64,000 bases of DNA from the NCBI RefSeq assembly GCF_036053395.1, contig NZ_CP107942.1, positions 1,206,501 through 1,270,500 on the forward strand, read 5' to 3'. This DNA is from Actinoplanes sp. NBC_00393. Lineage in GTDB: Bacteria > Actinomycetota > Actinomycetes > Mycobacteriales > Micromonosporaceae. The notes under the pieces are model-generated. The model did no database searches. It had not been told where the DNA came from and worked only from the letters and a program-made list of their open reading frames with translations. A program made the position numbers and the translations under genes. Position 1 is the first letter of the stretch. Each line of letters opens with the position of its first letter. Below, in pieces: positions 1 to 8,347 of the stretch.

Positions 1-1
1 T

Positions 2-373
2 GCGACCGAGGCCGGCATCCGGGCCTCGCGCATCAAGATCGGAAACTTCATCATGACCAGTACGCTCGGCGGCTTCGTCGGCATCATGGAGGCCTTCCGG
101 ATCAACACCATCGACCCCAACATCGGCGGGGGTACGACCCTCACCTTCTACGCCATCTCGGCGGCGGTCATCGGCGGCACCGCCCTGGCCGGCGGTTCCG
201 GCACCATCGTCGGCGCGTTCCTCGGCGCCCTGGTCCTCGCCGAACTGCAGAACGGCTTCAACCTGATCGGCTACAGCGCCAACACCATCTACCTGATCCT
301 CGGGCTGGCCATCCTCGTCTCGATGATCGCCAACCAGTACCTGTCACGACTACGCCGAGCCGGGAGGACGTGA
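2..373 (+). CDS. Sugar ABC transporter permease, C-terminal part (cut by window edge)
   Basis: This is the last 123 residues of an inner-membrane permease of the RbsC/CUT2 sugar importer type. The open frame runs in from the window edge, so the true start lies upstream. The visible part has the glycine-rich conserved segment of this family (YAISAAVIGGTALAGG, then GTIVGAFLGAL) and a final hydrophobic helix ending in basic residues, as expected for a cytoplasmic C-terminus. It overlaps the start of the ATPase gene by one base, so the two are translationally coupled. The substrate cannot be told from this fragment. It belongs to a different transporter from the one at 9853-12828. Confidence 0.85.
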   Translation, partial: ATEAGIRASRIKIGNFIMTSTLGGFVGIMEAFRINTIDPNIGGGTTLTFYAISAAVIGGTALAGGSGTIVGAFLGALVLAELQNGFNLIGYSANTIYLILGLAILVSMIANQYLSRLRRAGRT

Positions 374-1131
374 TGGCCGACGACGCGCTGCGCGTGGTCA
401 ACGTGGCGAAACGGTTCGGCGCCCTCACCGCGCTGCGCGACGTCAACCTGCACGTGGCGAAGGGCGAGGTGCTCGGCCTGATCGGCGACAACGGCGCCGG
501 CAAGTCCACGTTGATGAAGATCATCTGCGGCTTCCACCGCCCCGACGCCGGCCGCATCCTCGTCGACGGCACGGAGGTGACGCTGCGCAGCGTGGACCAT
601 GCCCGCTCGCTCGGCATCGACACCGTCTACCAGGACCTGGCGCTGGTCAACGAGCTGTCGGTCTATCACAACATGTTCCTCAACCGGGAGCTGGTGCGCT
701 GGCCGCTGCTCAACAACCGCGCCATGCGCCGCCGCGCGGAAGAGCACCTGAAGGACATGGGCGTGAACCTGCCCGACGTCACGGTCGAGGTGGCGAAGCT
801 GTCCGGCGGCCAGCGCCAGGCGATCGCGGTGGCCCGCTCGGTCTACTCAGACGCCCGCATCCTGCTGCTCGACGAGCCGTTGGCAGCGATGGGCGCCAAG
901 GAGGGCACCCTGATCCTGGACCTGATCCGAGACCTGAAACAGCGCGGCGAAGTCTCGATCATCATCATCGCCCACAACTACGCCCAGGTCCTCGACGTCT
1001 GCGACCGCGTCAACCTGCTCCGGCACGGCGAGATCACCTTCGACAAGCGAGCCACCGAAACCTCCTTGGAGGAGCTGACCGAACTGGTCGTAGCCGAATA
1101 CCGGGCCTCCCGGCGCCGCCCCGGCCGCTAG
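373..1131 (+). CDS. Sugar ABC transporter ATP-binding protein (single domain)
   Basis: Cytoplasmic ATPase that powers the permease just upstream. It is 252 residues from the ATG at 373, which overlaps the permease stop and follows a GGGAGG ribosome site at 361-366. A GTG at 370 is the alternative. Walker A is GDNGAGKST at residues 38-46, the signature is LSGGQRQ and Walker B is ILLLDEP. Unlike RbsA it holds one ABC domain, not two, so it would work as a homodimer. The D-loop region reads LAAMG where relatives, including the window's second ATPase, read TAALG. The substrate is unknown, probably a monosaccharide or polyol by family. Confidence 0.88.
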   Translation: MADDALRVVNVAKRFGALTALRDVNLHVAKGEVLGLIGDNGAGKSTLMKIICGFHRPDAGRILVDGTEVTLRSVDHARSLGIDTVYQDLALVNELSVYHNMFLNRELVRWPLLNNRAMRRRAEEHLKDMGVNLPDVTVEVAKLSGGQRQAIAVARSVYSDARILLLDEPLAAMGAKEGTLILDLIRDLKQRGEVSIIIIAHNYAQVLDVCDRVNLLRHGEITFDKRATETSLEELTELVVAEYRASRRRPGR

Positions 1132-1370
1132 AGACCCTTCGGAATGGAGGTCTGGAGGCCGGTTCACCGCAACGGAGCGTGATGCGAGGCTCCAGCCGCA
1201 CGGCAGAGCCGTCACCACGGCTGCGCCGCTCCCGTCAGGTGCTGTGCCGGGCCCGGTCATGTGGTCCACATCCAGCGCTACGCAGCACGGCGCCGCGCCG
1301 TCATCCGGCCGGCAACTGCGCACCCTTCCCCAAGTCGAGGCAACACCGCTTTCCCAGGCCGGCCGCGGAT

Positions 1371-1460
1371 CCACCCGCTGGGACCCGGCCGTGGGGCCAC
1401 CCGCTGGCGACCGACCCAGCCGTGGGGCCACCCGCTGGAACCCGGCCGCTGGACCACCCG
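1371..1460. repeat. Tandem CCACCCGCTGG repeat
   Basis: The 11-mer CCACCCGCTGG occurs at 1371-1381, 1397-1407 and 1428-1438, with a partial fourth copy (CCACCCG) at 1454-1460. The spacing is 26, 31 and 26 bases. Copies two and three are each preceded by CCGTGGGG, so the repeating unit is about 26-31 bases. The irregular spacing and lack of a longer conserved unit argue against a CRISPR array. Confidence 0.7.
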
Positions 1461-1531
1461 GCGGGAGTGTCACGGCTACTCCGGCGATCCATAGGTTCCC
1501 GAAATGCCGGCACATCCGTAGTGGGTGTAGG

Positions 1532-1550
1532 CACACCCGCTGCGGGTGTG
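1532..1550. repeat. Palindrome CACACCCGC-T-GCGGGTGTG
   Basis: A perfect inverted repeat of nine bases on each side of a single T. It could be a protein-binding site or a small RNA hairpin. There is no run of T after it and no adjacent gene start, so its role is unclear. Confidence 0.5.
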
Positions 1551-1808
1551 GCCGTTTGCACGGAGGTCTCCCGGGAGGCGGTACCCGCCGCGCGTGATGA
1601 TCTACCCGCCCGTGCGAGTCCGGCGGAATCCCGACCTGTGCGAGGGGCGACCAGGGCCGGGTCGAGGCGGCCTCCGGCCGGCGGCCGGAGCAGACAGGCG
1701 GCCGTGAGACCCCGACATCGACGATCTTTAATTGGCTGCTCGCCGTCCGTCCGCCCACGCTGCACCCCACCCAGCCGGTGCTCGGCCGGTGATTGCCGGA
1801 GAATGTAA

Positions 1809-3547
1809 GGGCTCGTCGAAGAACAAGCCGTTGCTTGGCGGATTTCGATGCGTTGATCTGTTATGGCGGTATCGGAGGAGGAACGGGGCAGGCTGGCAGC
1901 GAAGTTTGAGGTGATCTTGCCGCATCTGGACGAGCGGCAACGCCGGTTGCTGCTGGGTGCTGAGGCTCGGGTGCTGGGGCATGGCGGGATCCGGGCGGTA
2001 GCGCGAGCTGCCGGGGTCCGGGAGGGCACGGTGGCTGCGGGCGTCGATGAGTTGGAGGCCGGGGTGGCGCCGCTGGGCCGGGTCCGCCGTGCCGGTGGCG
2101 GCCGGAAACCGGTGACCGAACATGATCCCGCTCTGATGCCGGCGTTGTTGGGGCTGGTCGAGCCGGACGAGCGGGGGGACCCGATGTCGCCGCTGCGATG
2201 GACGACGAAGTCGTTGCGCCACCTTGCGCAGGAACTGGCCGGGCGGGGTCATAAGGCCGGGCCGGACACGATCGCTGCTCTGCTGTACGGTGAGGGATTC
2301 AGCCTTCAGGGCAATGCCAAGACTCTGGAAGGCAGACGCCATCCCGACCGCGACGCCCAGTTCGGCTACATCAACGAGCAGGTCAAGGATTATCTGTCCA
2401 GCGGTGACCCGGTCGTCAGCGTCGATACGAAGAAGAAGGAACTCGTCGGCGCGTTCGCGAACAAGGGCCGCGAGTGGCGGCCTGCCGGTGAGCCGGCTGT
2501 AGTCCGCACCCACGACTTCGCCGATCCGCAGCTGGGGCAGGTGATCCCCTACGGGGTCTACGACCTGGCCGCCGACACCGGCTGGGTCGCCGTCGGCACC
2601 GACCACAACACCGCCGCGTTCGCCGTCGCCACTCTGCGCCGCTGGTGGGACGGCTACGGCCGTGACCGCTACCCGAACGCCGGACGGCTCTTGATCACCG
2701 CGGACGCCGGCGGATCCAACGGCTACCGCACTCGCGCCTGGAAAACGGATCTGGCCGCTCTCGCCGCCGAAATCGGGCTACCGATCACCGTCTGCCACTT
2801 CCCGCCCGGCACCAGTAAATGGAACCGTATCGAGCATCGCTTGTTCGCCCACATCTCGATGAACTGGCGGGCACGACCCCTGACCAGCCACGAGACCATC
2901 GTCCACACGATCGCCGCGACCACCACCAGCAGCGGGCTGCGCGTGCACGCCGAACTCGACACCGGCCACTACCCGACCGGCGTCGTCATCACCGACGAGC
3001 AGATGAGCACCCTGGCCATCGACCGTCACGACTGGCACGGCGACTGGAACTACACCCTGCGCCCCGACCCGGCCACACCCGCCGGCGAACCCGCGACAGC
3101 CCTACCACCGCTGCATCACCTGGCCGCGCTGGTGCACCCGGCCATCACCGGCATGCCCGACAGCGCATGGAACGACCTGATCAACCGGCTCACCGTTCCC
3201 CATCAAGCCCAACACGAAGCGTTCCTGCACAACCTGCGCGGCCACGCCCGGCCCCGCGGCGGCGGCCGCAAGATCCGCGTCACCCTCAGCCACCAACTAC
3301 TGGCCACCTTGCTCCACGACCGCTACCAACTGCCCCGCAAGGTCATCGCCGATCTGTTCGGCGTCGCCGGCACCACCATCAACGTCGCCATCCGCAACAC
3401 CCGCACCCTGCTCACCCAAATCCAGCACCCCATCGAACCCAGCAACATCCGCCTCACCAACCACACCGACCTCGCCGCTCACACCCGCACCGCCGGATTC
3501 ACCGCACCCGCCTTGATCAAAACAGCGAGTTAAAAATCGACGAGCCC
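1809..3547 (+). mobile_element. ISAzo13-type insertion sequence, apparently intact
   Basis: A single-gene element of about 1.74 kb. The ends are inverted: GGGCTCGTCGA at 1809-1819 and its reverse complement at 3537-3547. TAA stands outside both ends (1806-1808 and 3548-3550) and may be a three-base target duplication. The transposase fills nearly the whole interval and its frame is open. The element lies between the first ABC transporter and the inositol regulator and does not interrupt a recognisable gene. The family is assigned from the transposase, and the end assignment is from reading alone. Confidence 0.82.
1863..3533 (+). CDS. ISAzo13-family transposase
   Basis: DDE transposase of 556 residues that would cut and rejoin the ends of the surrounding element. 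Family marks are the N-terminal helical region with GGGRKPVTEHDP, the central 'SVDTKKKE' block and the 'ITADAGGSNGYR' block. By position the catalytic triad is D188 (SVDTKK), D281 (TADAGG) and E324 (NRIEHRLF). The last 160 residues add a second helical region with a helix-turn-helix look (VIADLFGVAGTTINVAI). The frame has no interruption and the ATG lies 44 bases inside the left end, so it looks functional. Its C-terminal extension is longer than the core Rhodopirellula-type DDE domain. Confidence 0.9.
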   Translation: MAVSEEERGRLAAKFEVILPHLDERQRRLLLGAEARVLGHGGIRAVARAAGVREGTVAAGVDELEAGVAPLGRVRRAGGGRKPVTEHDPALMPALLGLVEPDERGDPMSPLRWTTKSLRHLAQELAGRGHKAGPDTIAALLYGEGFSLQGNAKTLEGRRHPDRDAQFGYINEQVKDYLSSGDPVVSVDTKKKELVGAFANKGREWRPAGEPAVVRTHDFADPQLGQVIPYGVYDLAADTGWVAVGTDHNTAAFAVATLRRWWDGYGRDRYPNAGRLLITADAGGSNGYRTRAWKTDLAALAAEIGLPITVCHFPPGTSKWNRIEHRLFAHISMNWRARPLTSHETIVHTIAATTTSSGLRVHAELDTGHYPTGVVITDEQMSTLAIDRHDWHGDWNYTLRPDPATPAGEPATALPPLHHLAALVHPAITGMPDSAWNDLINRLTVPHQAQHEAFLHNLRGHARPRGGGRKIRVTLSHQLLATLLHDRYQLPRKVIADLFGVAGTTINVAIRNTRTLLTQIQHPIEPSNIRLTNHTDLAAHTRTAGFTAPALIKTAS

Positions 3548-3703
3548 TAACCAGCGTGGGCGACGGCTGGGCTCGCGGACACCGCCATGAGATGCGATCG
3601 CCGCCGGGGGATCGGGCTGCCTCATCCGGCGGGATCGGCGAGGATCGACGGATGGCATCGCTGGCGGTCGCCGCGGCGGTGCTAGCGGCGGTCGCGCTGG
3701 TGG

Positions 3704-3731
3704 GGCGGGTGACCGACTCGGTCAGCCCGCC
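3704..3731 (-). terminator. Hairpin at the end of the GntR-family gene
   Basis: GGCGGGTGACC pairs with GGTCAGCCCGCC around a GACTC loop, with one bulged G at 3725. The regulator's stop codon (3722-3724) sits within the hairpin. There is no T run, as is common in high-GC actinomycetes. Confidence 0.5.
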
Positions 3732-4486
3732 GACAGGTTGATCTCGAAGCTGTAGCGGCTGGCCCGGTAGACGTGGCTGCCGTACTCCAGGACCCGGCCG
3801 TTGGCCTCCCACGCGGTGCGGGTCATGGTGAGCAGTGACGCCCCGCGCTTCTCGCCGAGGGTGCGCGCCTCGGCGCTGGTCGCGGAGCGGGCGCCGATCA
3901 CCTGGGTGGCGATGCGCGGCACGTGGCCGGCGCGGCGCAGCAGCACGTAGAGGCCCTGCTCGGCGAGCTCCTCACGGGCCGGCTGCAGGACAGTGCGCGG
4001 GATGGCGTTGCGCATCAGTGCGAGCGGTTCGCCGGAGGCGTACCGAAGTCTCTCGATCCAGGTGATCTCGGTGCCGGGCGGGAGTTGCAGTGCCTGGGCG
4101 ACCACGTCGCCGGCCGGGATGACCTCCAGCTTGAGGACCTCGGTGCGCGGCTGGCGGTCGCCGGCGACCAGGTCGTCGTAGAGGCTGGACAGTTCGACCG
4201 GGCGCCGCACGTTGGGGTGCGCGACGATCGTGCCGACACCGCGTTTGCGGACCAGCATGCCGCGCTCCACGAGGTACTGGATGGCGCGGCGGGTGGTGGG
4301 CCGGGAGACCTTGAGGCGTTCGGCCAGGTCGACCTCGTTCTCGATGCGGGCGCCGACGCCGATGTCGCCGGATTCGATCAGCTCCTGCAGCTGCGTGGCG
4401 ACCTGGAAGTAGAGCGGGACGGGGCTGGTCCGGTCCACATCGACCCGGCGGACGAGGTTGCCTGGGTCGGACAGTTCCGAGGTCAC
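3722..4486 (-). CDS. GntR/HutC-family regulator of the inositol operon
   Basis: DNA-binding repressor-type protein of 254 residues. The N-terminus is a winged helix (DLAERLKVSRPTTRRAI, wing RGMLVRKRGVGT). Residues from about 105 on form a UTRA ligand-binding domain of the HutC subgroup. The GTG start at 4486 follows AGGGGGA at good spacing. It is divergent from iolC, with 177 bases between them holding a palindrome, so autoregulation and control of the iol operon are likely. The effector is probably an inositol catabolite, by analogy with other iol regulators; this is inference. Confidence 0.88.
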   Translation of the reverse strand: MTSELSDPGNLVRRVDVDRTSPVPLYFQVATQLQELIESGDIGVGARIENEVDLAERLKVSRPTTRRAIQYLVERGMLVRKRGVGTIVAHPNVRRPVELSSLYDDLVAGDRQPRTEVLKLEVIPAGDVVAQALQLPPGTEITWIERLRYASGEPLALMRNAIPRTVLQPAREELAEQGLYVLLRRAGHVPRIATQVIGARSATSAEARTLGEKRGASLLTMTRTAWEANGRVLEYGSHVYRASRYSFEINLSAG

Positions 4487-4523
4487 GACATCCCCCTGTA
4501 GTCGGTCGGCGCGGCTTTGTGAG

Positions 4524-4537
4524 TTTGTCAGGACAAA
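4524..4537. promoter_or_regulatory. Palindrome TTTGTC-AG-GACAAA, candidate regulator operator
   Basis: A perfect six-base inverted repeat around AG lies in the divergent region between the GntR-family gene and iolC. It sits just upstream of the -35-like TTGACG, a good place for the regulator to block both promoters. Operator function is inferred from position and symmetry. Confidence 0.6.
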
Positions 4538-4540
4538 GTA

Positions 4541-4569
4541 TTGACGGGGAAGCCTTCACGTTATTACAT
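4541..4569 (+). promoter_or_regulatory. Candidate promoter for the iol operon
   Basis: TTGACG (4541-4546) and TTACAT (4564-4569) are separated by 17 bases and lie about 95 bases before the iolC start. The surroundings are unusually AT-rich for this genome, including CGTTAACG at 4573-4580 and three TTGATC copies between 4595 and 4640. The -10 match is imperfect. Confidence 0.45.
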
Positions 4570-4663
4570 CGACGTTAACGAACATAGAGTTATCTATTGA
4601 TCACTAACGGTTGATCTTTGGTAAGCGCAGTTGATCTCCGAGCCCGCATCAGAGGGGACACGT

Positions 4664-5623
4664 ATGCCCGCGGACGAGGTACTCACCATGGGGCGTATCG
4701 GGGTCGATCTCTATCCGCAGCAGACCGGAGTGTCGCTGCGTGAGGTCAGCACCTTCGAGAAGTTCCTCGGCGGCAGTCCGTCCAACGTGGCGGTCGCCGC
4801 CGCCCGTTACGGCCGGCGCGCCGCCGTGATCACCCGCACCGGCGCCGACCCGTTCGGCGAGTTCCTGCACGACGCGCTGCGCGGCTTCGGCGTCGACGAC
4901 CGGTACGTGACTGCGGTCCCCGGCCTGCCCACCCCGATCGCGTTCTGCGAGATCTTCCCGCCGGACGACTTCCCGCTCTACTTCTACCGCTACCCGAAGG
5001 CGCCGGACCTGGAGATCCACGAGTCCGAGTTGGATCTGGACGCGATCGCCGCCGCCGACATCTTCTGGGTCACCGGGACCGGCCTGTCCGACGAGCCGTC
5101 CCGCTCCGCGACCCTCGCCGCGCTGCGGCACCGCGACCGTCGCGGCATCACCGTGCTCGACCTCGACTACCGGCCGATGTTCTGGCCGGCGCGCGAGGAC
5201 GCCCGCCGCTGGTACGCCGAGGCCTTGCCGTACGCCACTGTCGCCGTCGGCAACCTCGACGAGGCCGACACCGCCGTCGGGCAGCGCAGCCCGAAGGAGG
5301 CGGCCGCCGCCCTGCACGACGCCGGCATCGAACTGGCCGTCGTCAAGCAGGGCCCGGCCGGCGTCCTCGCCTCCCGGGACGGCACCCAGGTGTCCGTCCC
5401 ACCCGTCCCGGTCCAGGTGGTCAACGGCCTGGGCGCCGGCGACAGCTTCGGTGGCGCGCTCTGCCACGGGCTGCTGGGCGGCTGGGATCTCGAGACGACG
5501 ATGCGCTTCGCCAACGCCGCCGGAGCCATCGTCGCCTCGCGACTGTCCTGTGCCGACGCCATGCCCACCGAGGCCGAGGTCCGCGAGCTGCTGCAGGAGG
5601 CCACCCATGCCGGACGTCGGTGA
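4664..5623 (+). CDS. iolC: 5-dehydro-2-deoxygluconokinase
   Basis: PfkB/ribokinase-family sugar kinase of 319 residues that phosphorylates 5-dehydro-2-deoxygluconate, the fifth step of myo-inositol catabolism. The N-terminal GRIGVDLYPQQTGVSL block is typical of IolC. FLGGSPSNVAVAAARYG is the first PfkB signature, and NGLGAGDSFGGALCHG near the C-terminus carries the catalytic Asp and anion hole. The ATG at 4664 is chosen because GAGGGGA precedes it by five bases; an upstream TTG at 4631 lacks a ribosome site. It is the first gene of the operon and overlaps the next gene by 17 bases. Confidence 0.9.
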   Translation: MPADEVLTMGRIGVDLYPQQTGVSLREVSTFEKFLGGSPSNVAVAAARYGRRAAVITRTGADPFGEFLHDALRGFGVDDRYVTAVPGLPTPIAFCEIFPPDDFPLYFYRYPKAPDLEIHESELDLDAIAAADIFWVTGTGLSDEPSRSATLAALRHRDRRGITVLDLDYRPMFWPAREDARRWYAEALPYATVAVGNLDEADTAVGQRSPKEAAAALHDAGIELAVVKQGPAGVLASRDGTQVSVPPVPVQVVNGLGAGDSFGGALCHGLLGGWDLETTMRFANAAGAIVASRLSCADAMPTEAEVRELLQEATHAGRR

Positions 5624-6464
5624 CCTGGTCGAGGCCCGGGTGAACCGCCCGGAGACGATCGCCGCCGCGGCCGCCCGGCGCCGCCGTCCCGCATCGCTGC
5701 TCGGCCCGCACGGCCGCCTCATGATCATCGCAGCGGACCACCCCGCGCGGGGCGCCCTGCGCGCCGGCCCCGATCCGATGGCCATGGCCAACCGCGCGGA
5801 GCTGCTGGACCGGCTCGCGGTCGCGTTGTCGCGGCCGGGCGTCAACGGTGTGCTCGGCACCCCGGACATCCTCGAGGACCTGCTGCTGCTCGGCGTCCTG
5901 GACGACAAGGTGGTGATCGGGTCGATGAACCGCGGTGGCCTGGCCGGCACCGCGTTCGAGATCGACGACCGGTTCACCGCGTACGACGCGCCGAGCATCG
6001 CGGCCGCCGGCTTCGAGGGCGGCAAGATGCTGCTGCGCATCGACCCGGCCGATCCGTCCACCGTGGCCACCCTGCAGGCCTGCGGCAACGCGGTCACCGA
6101 GCTGGCCGTGCGGCAGGCCATGGCGATGGTCGAGCCGTTCATCTCGCACCGGGTGGACGGCCGGATCCAGAACGAGCTCACCGCCGAGGCGATGATCCGC
6201 GCGGTCACCGTGGCGGCCGGTCTCGGCACCACGTCGGCGTACACCTGGCTCAAGGTGCCGGTGGTCGAGGAGATGGACCGGGTGATGGCAGCGACCACGC
6301 TGCCCGCCCTGATTCTGGGCGGCGAGAAGGCCGCCTCCTACCAGCAGTGGCAGAAGGCGCTGAGCCTGCCCACGGTCCGCGGCCTGGTGATCGGCCGGTC
6401 CCTGTTGTACCCGCCGGACGGCACGGTCGCGGACGCCGTCGACCGGGCCGTGGACCTGTTGTGA
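5607..6464 (+). CDS. Cgl0159-type (beta/alpha)8 aldolase-like protein
   Basis: TIM-barrel protein of 285 residues of the Cgl0159 group, found in actinobacterial inositol operons beside iolC. It resembles class I aldolases, and it probably takes the place of IolJ, splitting 2-deoxy-5-keto-gluconate 6-phosphate into dihydroxyacetone phosphate and malonate semialdehyde. That reaction is inferred from the pathway gap and context. The ATG at 5607 sits inside the end of iolC with GGAGG just ahead. The motif MIIAADHPARGAL near the N-terminus and the ALILGGEKA block near the C-terminus are intact. iolD follows after 10 bases. Confidence 0.8.
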   Translation: MPDVGDLVEARVNRPETIAAAAARRRRPASLLGPHGRLMIIAADHPARGALRAGPDPMAMANRAELLDRLAVALSRPGVNGVLGTPDILEDLLLLGVLDDKVVIGSMNRGGLAGTAFEIDDRFTAYDAPSIAAAGFEGGKMLLRIDPADPSTVATLQACGNAVTELAVRQAMAMVEPFISHRVDGRIQNELTAEAMIRAVTVAAGLGTTSAYTWLKVPVVEEMDRVMAATTLPALILGGEKAASYQQWQKALSLPTVRGLVIGRSLLYPPDGTVADAVDRAVDLL

Positions 6465-6474
6465 AGGGAAGATC

Positions 6475-8331
6475 ATGAGACTGACGGTCGCGCAGGCCGT
6501 GGTGCGGTTCCTGGCGAACCAGTGGACCGAGCGGGACGGCGAGCGCCAGCGGACGATCGCCGGCTGCCTGGGCATTTTCGGTCACGGCAACGTCGCCGGT
6601 GTCGGCCAGGCACTGCTGCAGGCGCAGCGCGAGGGCACCCCCGATCTGCCGTACCGGCTGGCCCGCAACGAGCAGGCGATGGTGCACACCGCTGCCGGTT
6701 TCGCCCGGATGCGCAACCGGCTGTCGACCTATGCGTGCACCGCGTCGATCGGCCCCGGCTCGACGAACATGCTGACCGGCGCCGCCCTGGCCACCGTCAA
6801 CCGGCTGCCGGTGCTGCTGCTGCCCTCGGACGTGTTCGCCACCCGGGTGGCCACGCCGGTGCTGCAGGAACTCGAGCATCCGGGCGCGGGCGACGTGTCG
6901 GTCAACGACGCGTTCCGGCCGGTCTCGGCGTTCTTCGACCGCGTCTGGCGGCCCGAGCAGCTGCCTGCGGCGCTGCTGTCCGCGATGCGGACCCTGACGG
7001 ACCCGGCGCAGACAGGTGCGGTCACCCTCTGTCTTCCCCAGGACGTGCAGGCTGAGGCGTACGAGTATCCGGACGAATTGTTCGCCGAACGTGTCTGGCA
7101 TGTGGCCCGCCCGGTCGCCGAGCCGGCCTTCGTGCAGCGCGCCGCCGAGGTGATCCGTGACGCTCAGCGCCCGCTGCTGATCGCCGGTGGGGGAGTCATC
7201 TACTCCGAGGCGTCCGAGGCCCTCGACCGGTTCGCCCGGGCCACCGGCATCCCGGTCGCCGACACCCAGGCCGGCAAGGGCGCGCTGAGCTGGGACCACC
7301 CGAACTCGGTGGGCGGCGTCGGCTCGACCGGCACGCCGGTGGCCAACAATCTGGCCCGCGACGCTGACGTGATCATCGGGGTGGGCACCCGGTACAGCGA
7401 CTTCACCACCGCGTCGCGGACCGCGTTCCAGCACCCGGGCGTGCGGTTCGTCAACGTCAACGTGGCCGCCTTCGACGCCGCCAAGCAGTCCGCGTACCCG
7501 ATCGTCGCCGACGCCCGCGCCGGGCTCGCCGCGCTGACCGCCGCGCTGGACGGCACCCACTTCGACCTCGGGTACGCCGACGCGGTCACCGCGTGGCAGG
7601 AGAGCGTCGATCGTGCGTACCACCTCAATCATGGCCCGTTGCCCGCCCAGAGTGAGGTGATCGGGATCGTGAACGAAGCGTGCGGAGCACGCGACGTGGT
7701 GGTGCAGGCGGCCGGCAGCATGCCCGGCGACCTGCAGTTGCTGTGGCGCTCGCGCGACCCCAAGCAGTACCACGTCGAGTACGGCTACTCCTGCATGGGT
7801 TTCGAGATCGCCGGGGCGCTCGGGATCAAGCTGGCCGACGAGTCCCGCGAGGTGTACGCGCTGGTCGGCGACGGGTCCTATCTGATGATGTCGCAGGAGA
7901 TCGTCACCGCGGTCGCCGAGGGCATCAAGCTGATCGTGGTGCTGGTGCAGAACCACGGGTTCGCGTCGATCGGCGCGCTCTCCGAGCAGTCCGGCTCACA
8001 GCGGTTCGGCACCGCCTACCGCTACCGCAATCCCGTGACCGGCGACTACGACGGCGCCCGGCTGCCGGTCGACCTGGCCGCGAACGCCGAGAGTCTGGGC
8101 GCGCAGGTGATCCGCTGCCGTACCGTCGCCGACCTCGCCGACGGCCTGAAACGTGCCCGCGAGGCCGACCGGCTGACCGTCGTGCACATCGAGACCGACC
8201 CGCTGTCGCCGGTGCCGTCCTCCGAGTCGTGGTGGGACGTGCCGGTGGCCGCCGTGTCCACGCTGGACAGTACGCGCGCTGCTCGAGAGACCTACGACGC
8301 CGCCAAGCGCGCTCAGCGGCACCACCTGTAG
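6475..8331 (+). CDS. iolD: 3D-(3,5/4)-trihydroxycyclohexane-1,2-dione hydrolase
   Basis: Thiamine-diphosphate enzyme of 618 residues that opens the ring of the diketone made by inosose dehydratase. The N-terminal Pyr domain contains the cofactor-activating glutamate in ARNEQAMVHTAAGFA. The central domain has the AGGGVIYSEA block. The C-terminal PP domain has the metal/diphosphate motif GDGSYLMMSQEI followed by the NHGFASIG segment. Length fits the family. ATG follows GAAGGGA. It lies between the aldolase-like gene and iolA in one transcription unit. Confidence 0.93.
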   Translation: MRLTVAQAVVRFLANQWTERDGERQRTIAGCLGIFGHGNVAGVGQALLQAQREGTPDLPYRLARNEQAMVHTAAGFARMRNRLSTYACTASIGPGSTNMLTGAALATVNRLPVLLLPSDVFATRVATPVLQELEHPGAGDVSVNDAFRPVSAFFDRVWRPEQLPAALLSAMRTLTDPAQTGAVTLCLPQDVQAEAYEYPDELFAERVWHVARPVAEPAFVQRAAEVIRDAQRPLLIAGGGVIYSEASEALDRFARATGIPVADTQAGKGALSWDHPNSVGGVGSTGTPVANNLARDADVIIGVGTRYSDFTTASRTAFQHPGVRFVNVNVAAFDAAKQSAYPIVADARAGLAALTAALDGTHFDLGYADAVTAWQESVDRAYHLNHGPLPAQSEVIGIVNEACGARDVVVQAAGSMPGDLQLLWRSRDPKQYHVEYGYSCMGFEIAGALGIKLADESREVYALVGDGSYLMMSQEIVTAVAEGIKLIVVLVQNHGFASIGALSEQSGSQRFGTAYRYRNPVTGDYDGARLPVDLAANAESLGAQVIRCRTVADLADGLKRAREADRLTVVHIETDPLSPVPSSESWWDVPVAAVSTLDSTRAARETYDAAKRAQRHHL

Positions 8332-8347
8332 ACAAGGAGCCCCCGAA

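Larger units (their letters stand above)
1132..1805. other. Non-coding stretch between the ABC genes and the insertion sequence
   Basis: About 670 bases without a gene I can support. Several open frames cross it on both strands, but none has a ribosome site, a recognisable domain or a boundary that respects the neighbouring genes. It holds a short tandem repeat and a near-perfect palindrome, listed separately. There is no clear strong terminator after the ATPase. Confidence 0.6.

Noticed and set aside
1371..1460. Repeat array as a CRISPR
   Set aside because: The 11-base repeat has irregular spacing of 26-31 bases, spacers are not unique, and no cas gene is present.
1179..1808. Several open frames in the 1132-1805 gap
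   Set aside because: No ribosome site, no recognisable protein content and disagreement between frames. I treat the stretch as non-coding.
3556..3741. Short plus-strand frame ending near the GntR-family gene
   Set aside because: A hydrophobic stretch (ASLAVAAAVLAAVALVG) is present, but it overlaps the regulator's end and its hairpin, with no clear ribosome site.
4649..6298. Long minus-strand frames across iolC and the aldolase-like gene
   Set aside because: They are antisense to genes with intact motifs and clear ribosome sites. Their composition has no domain signal.
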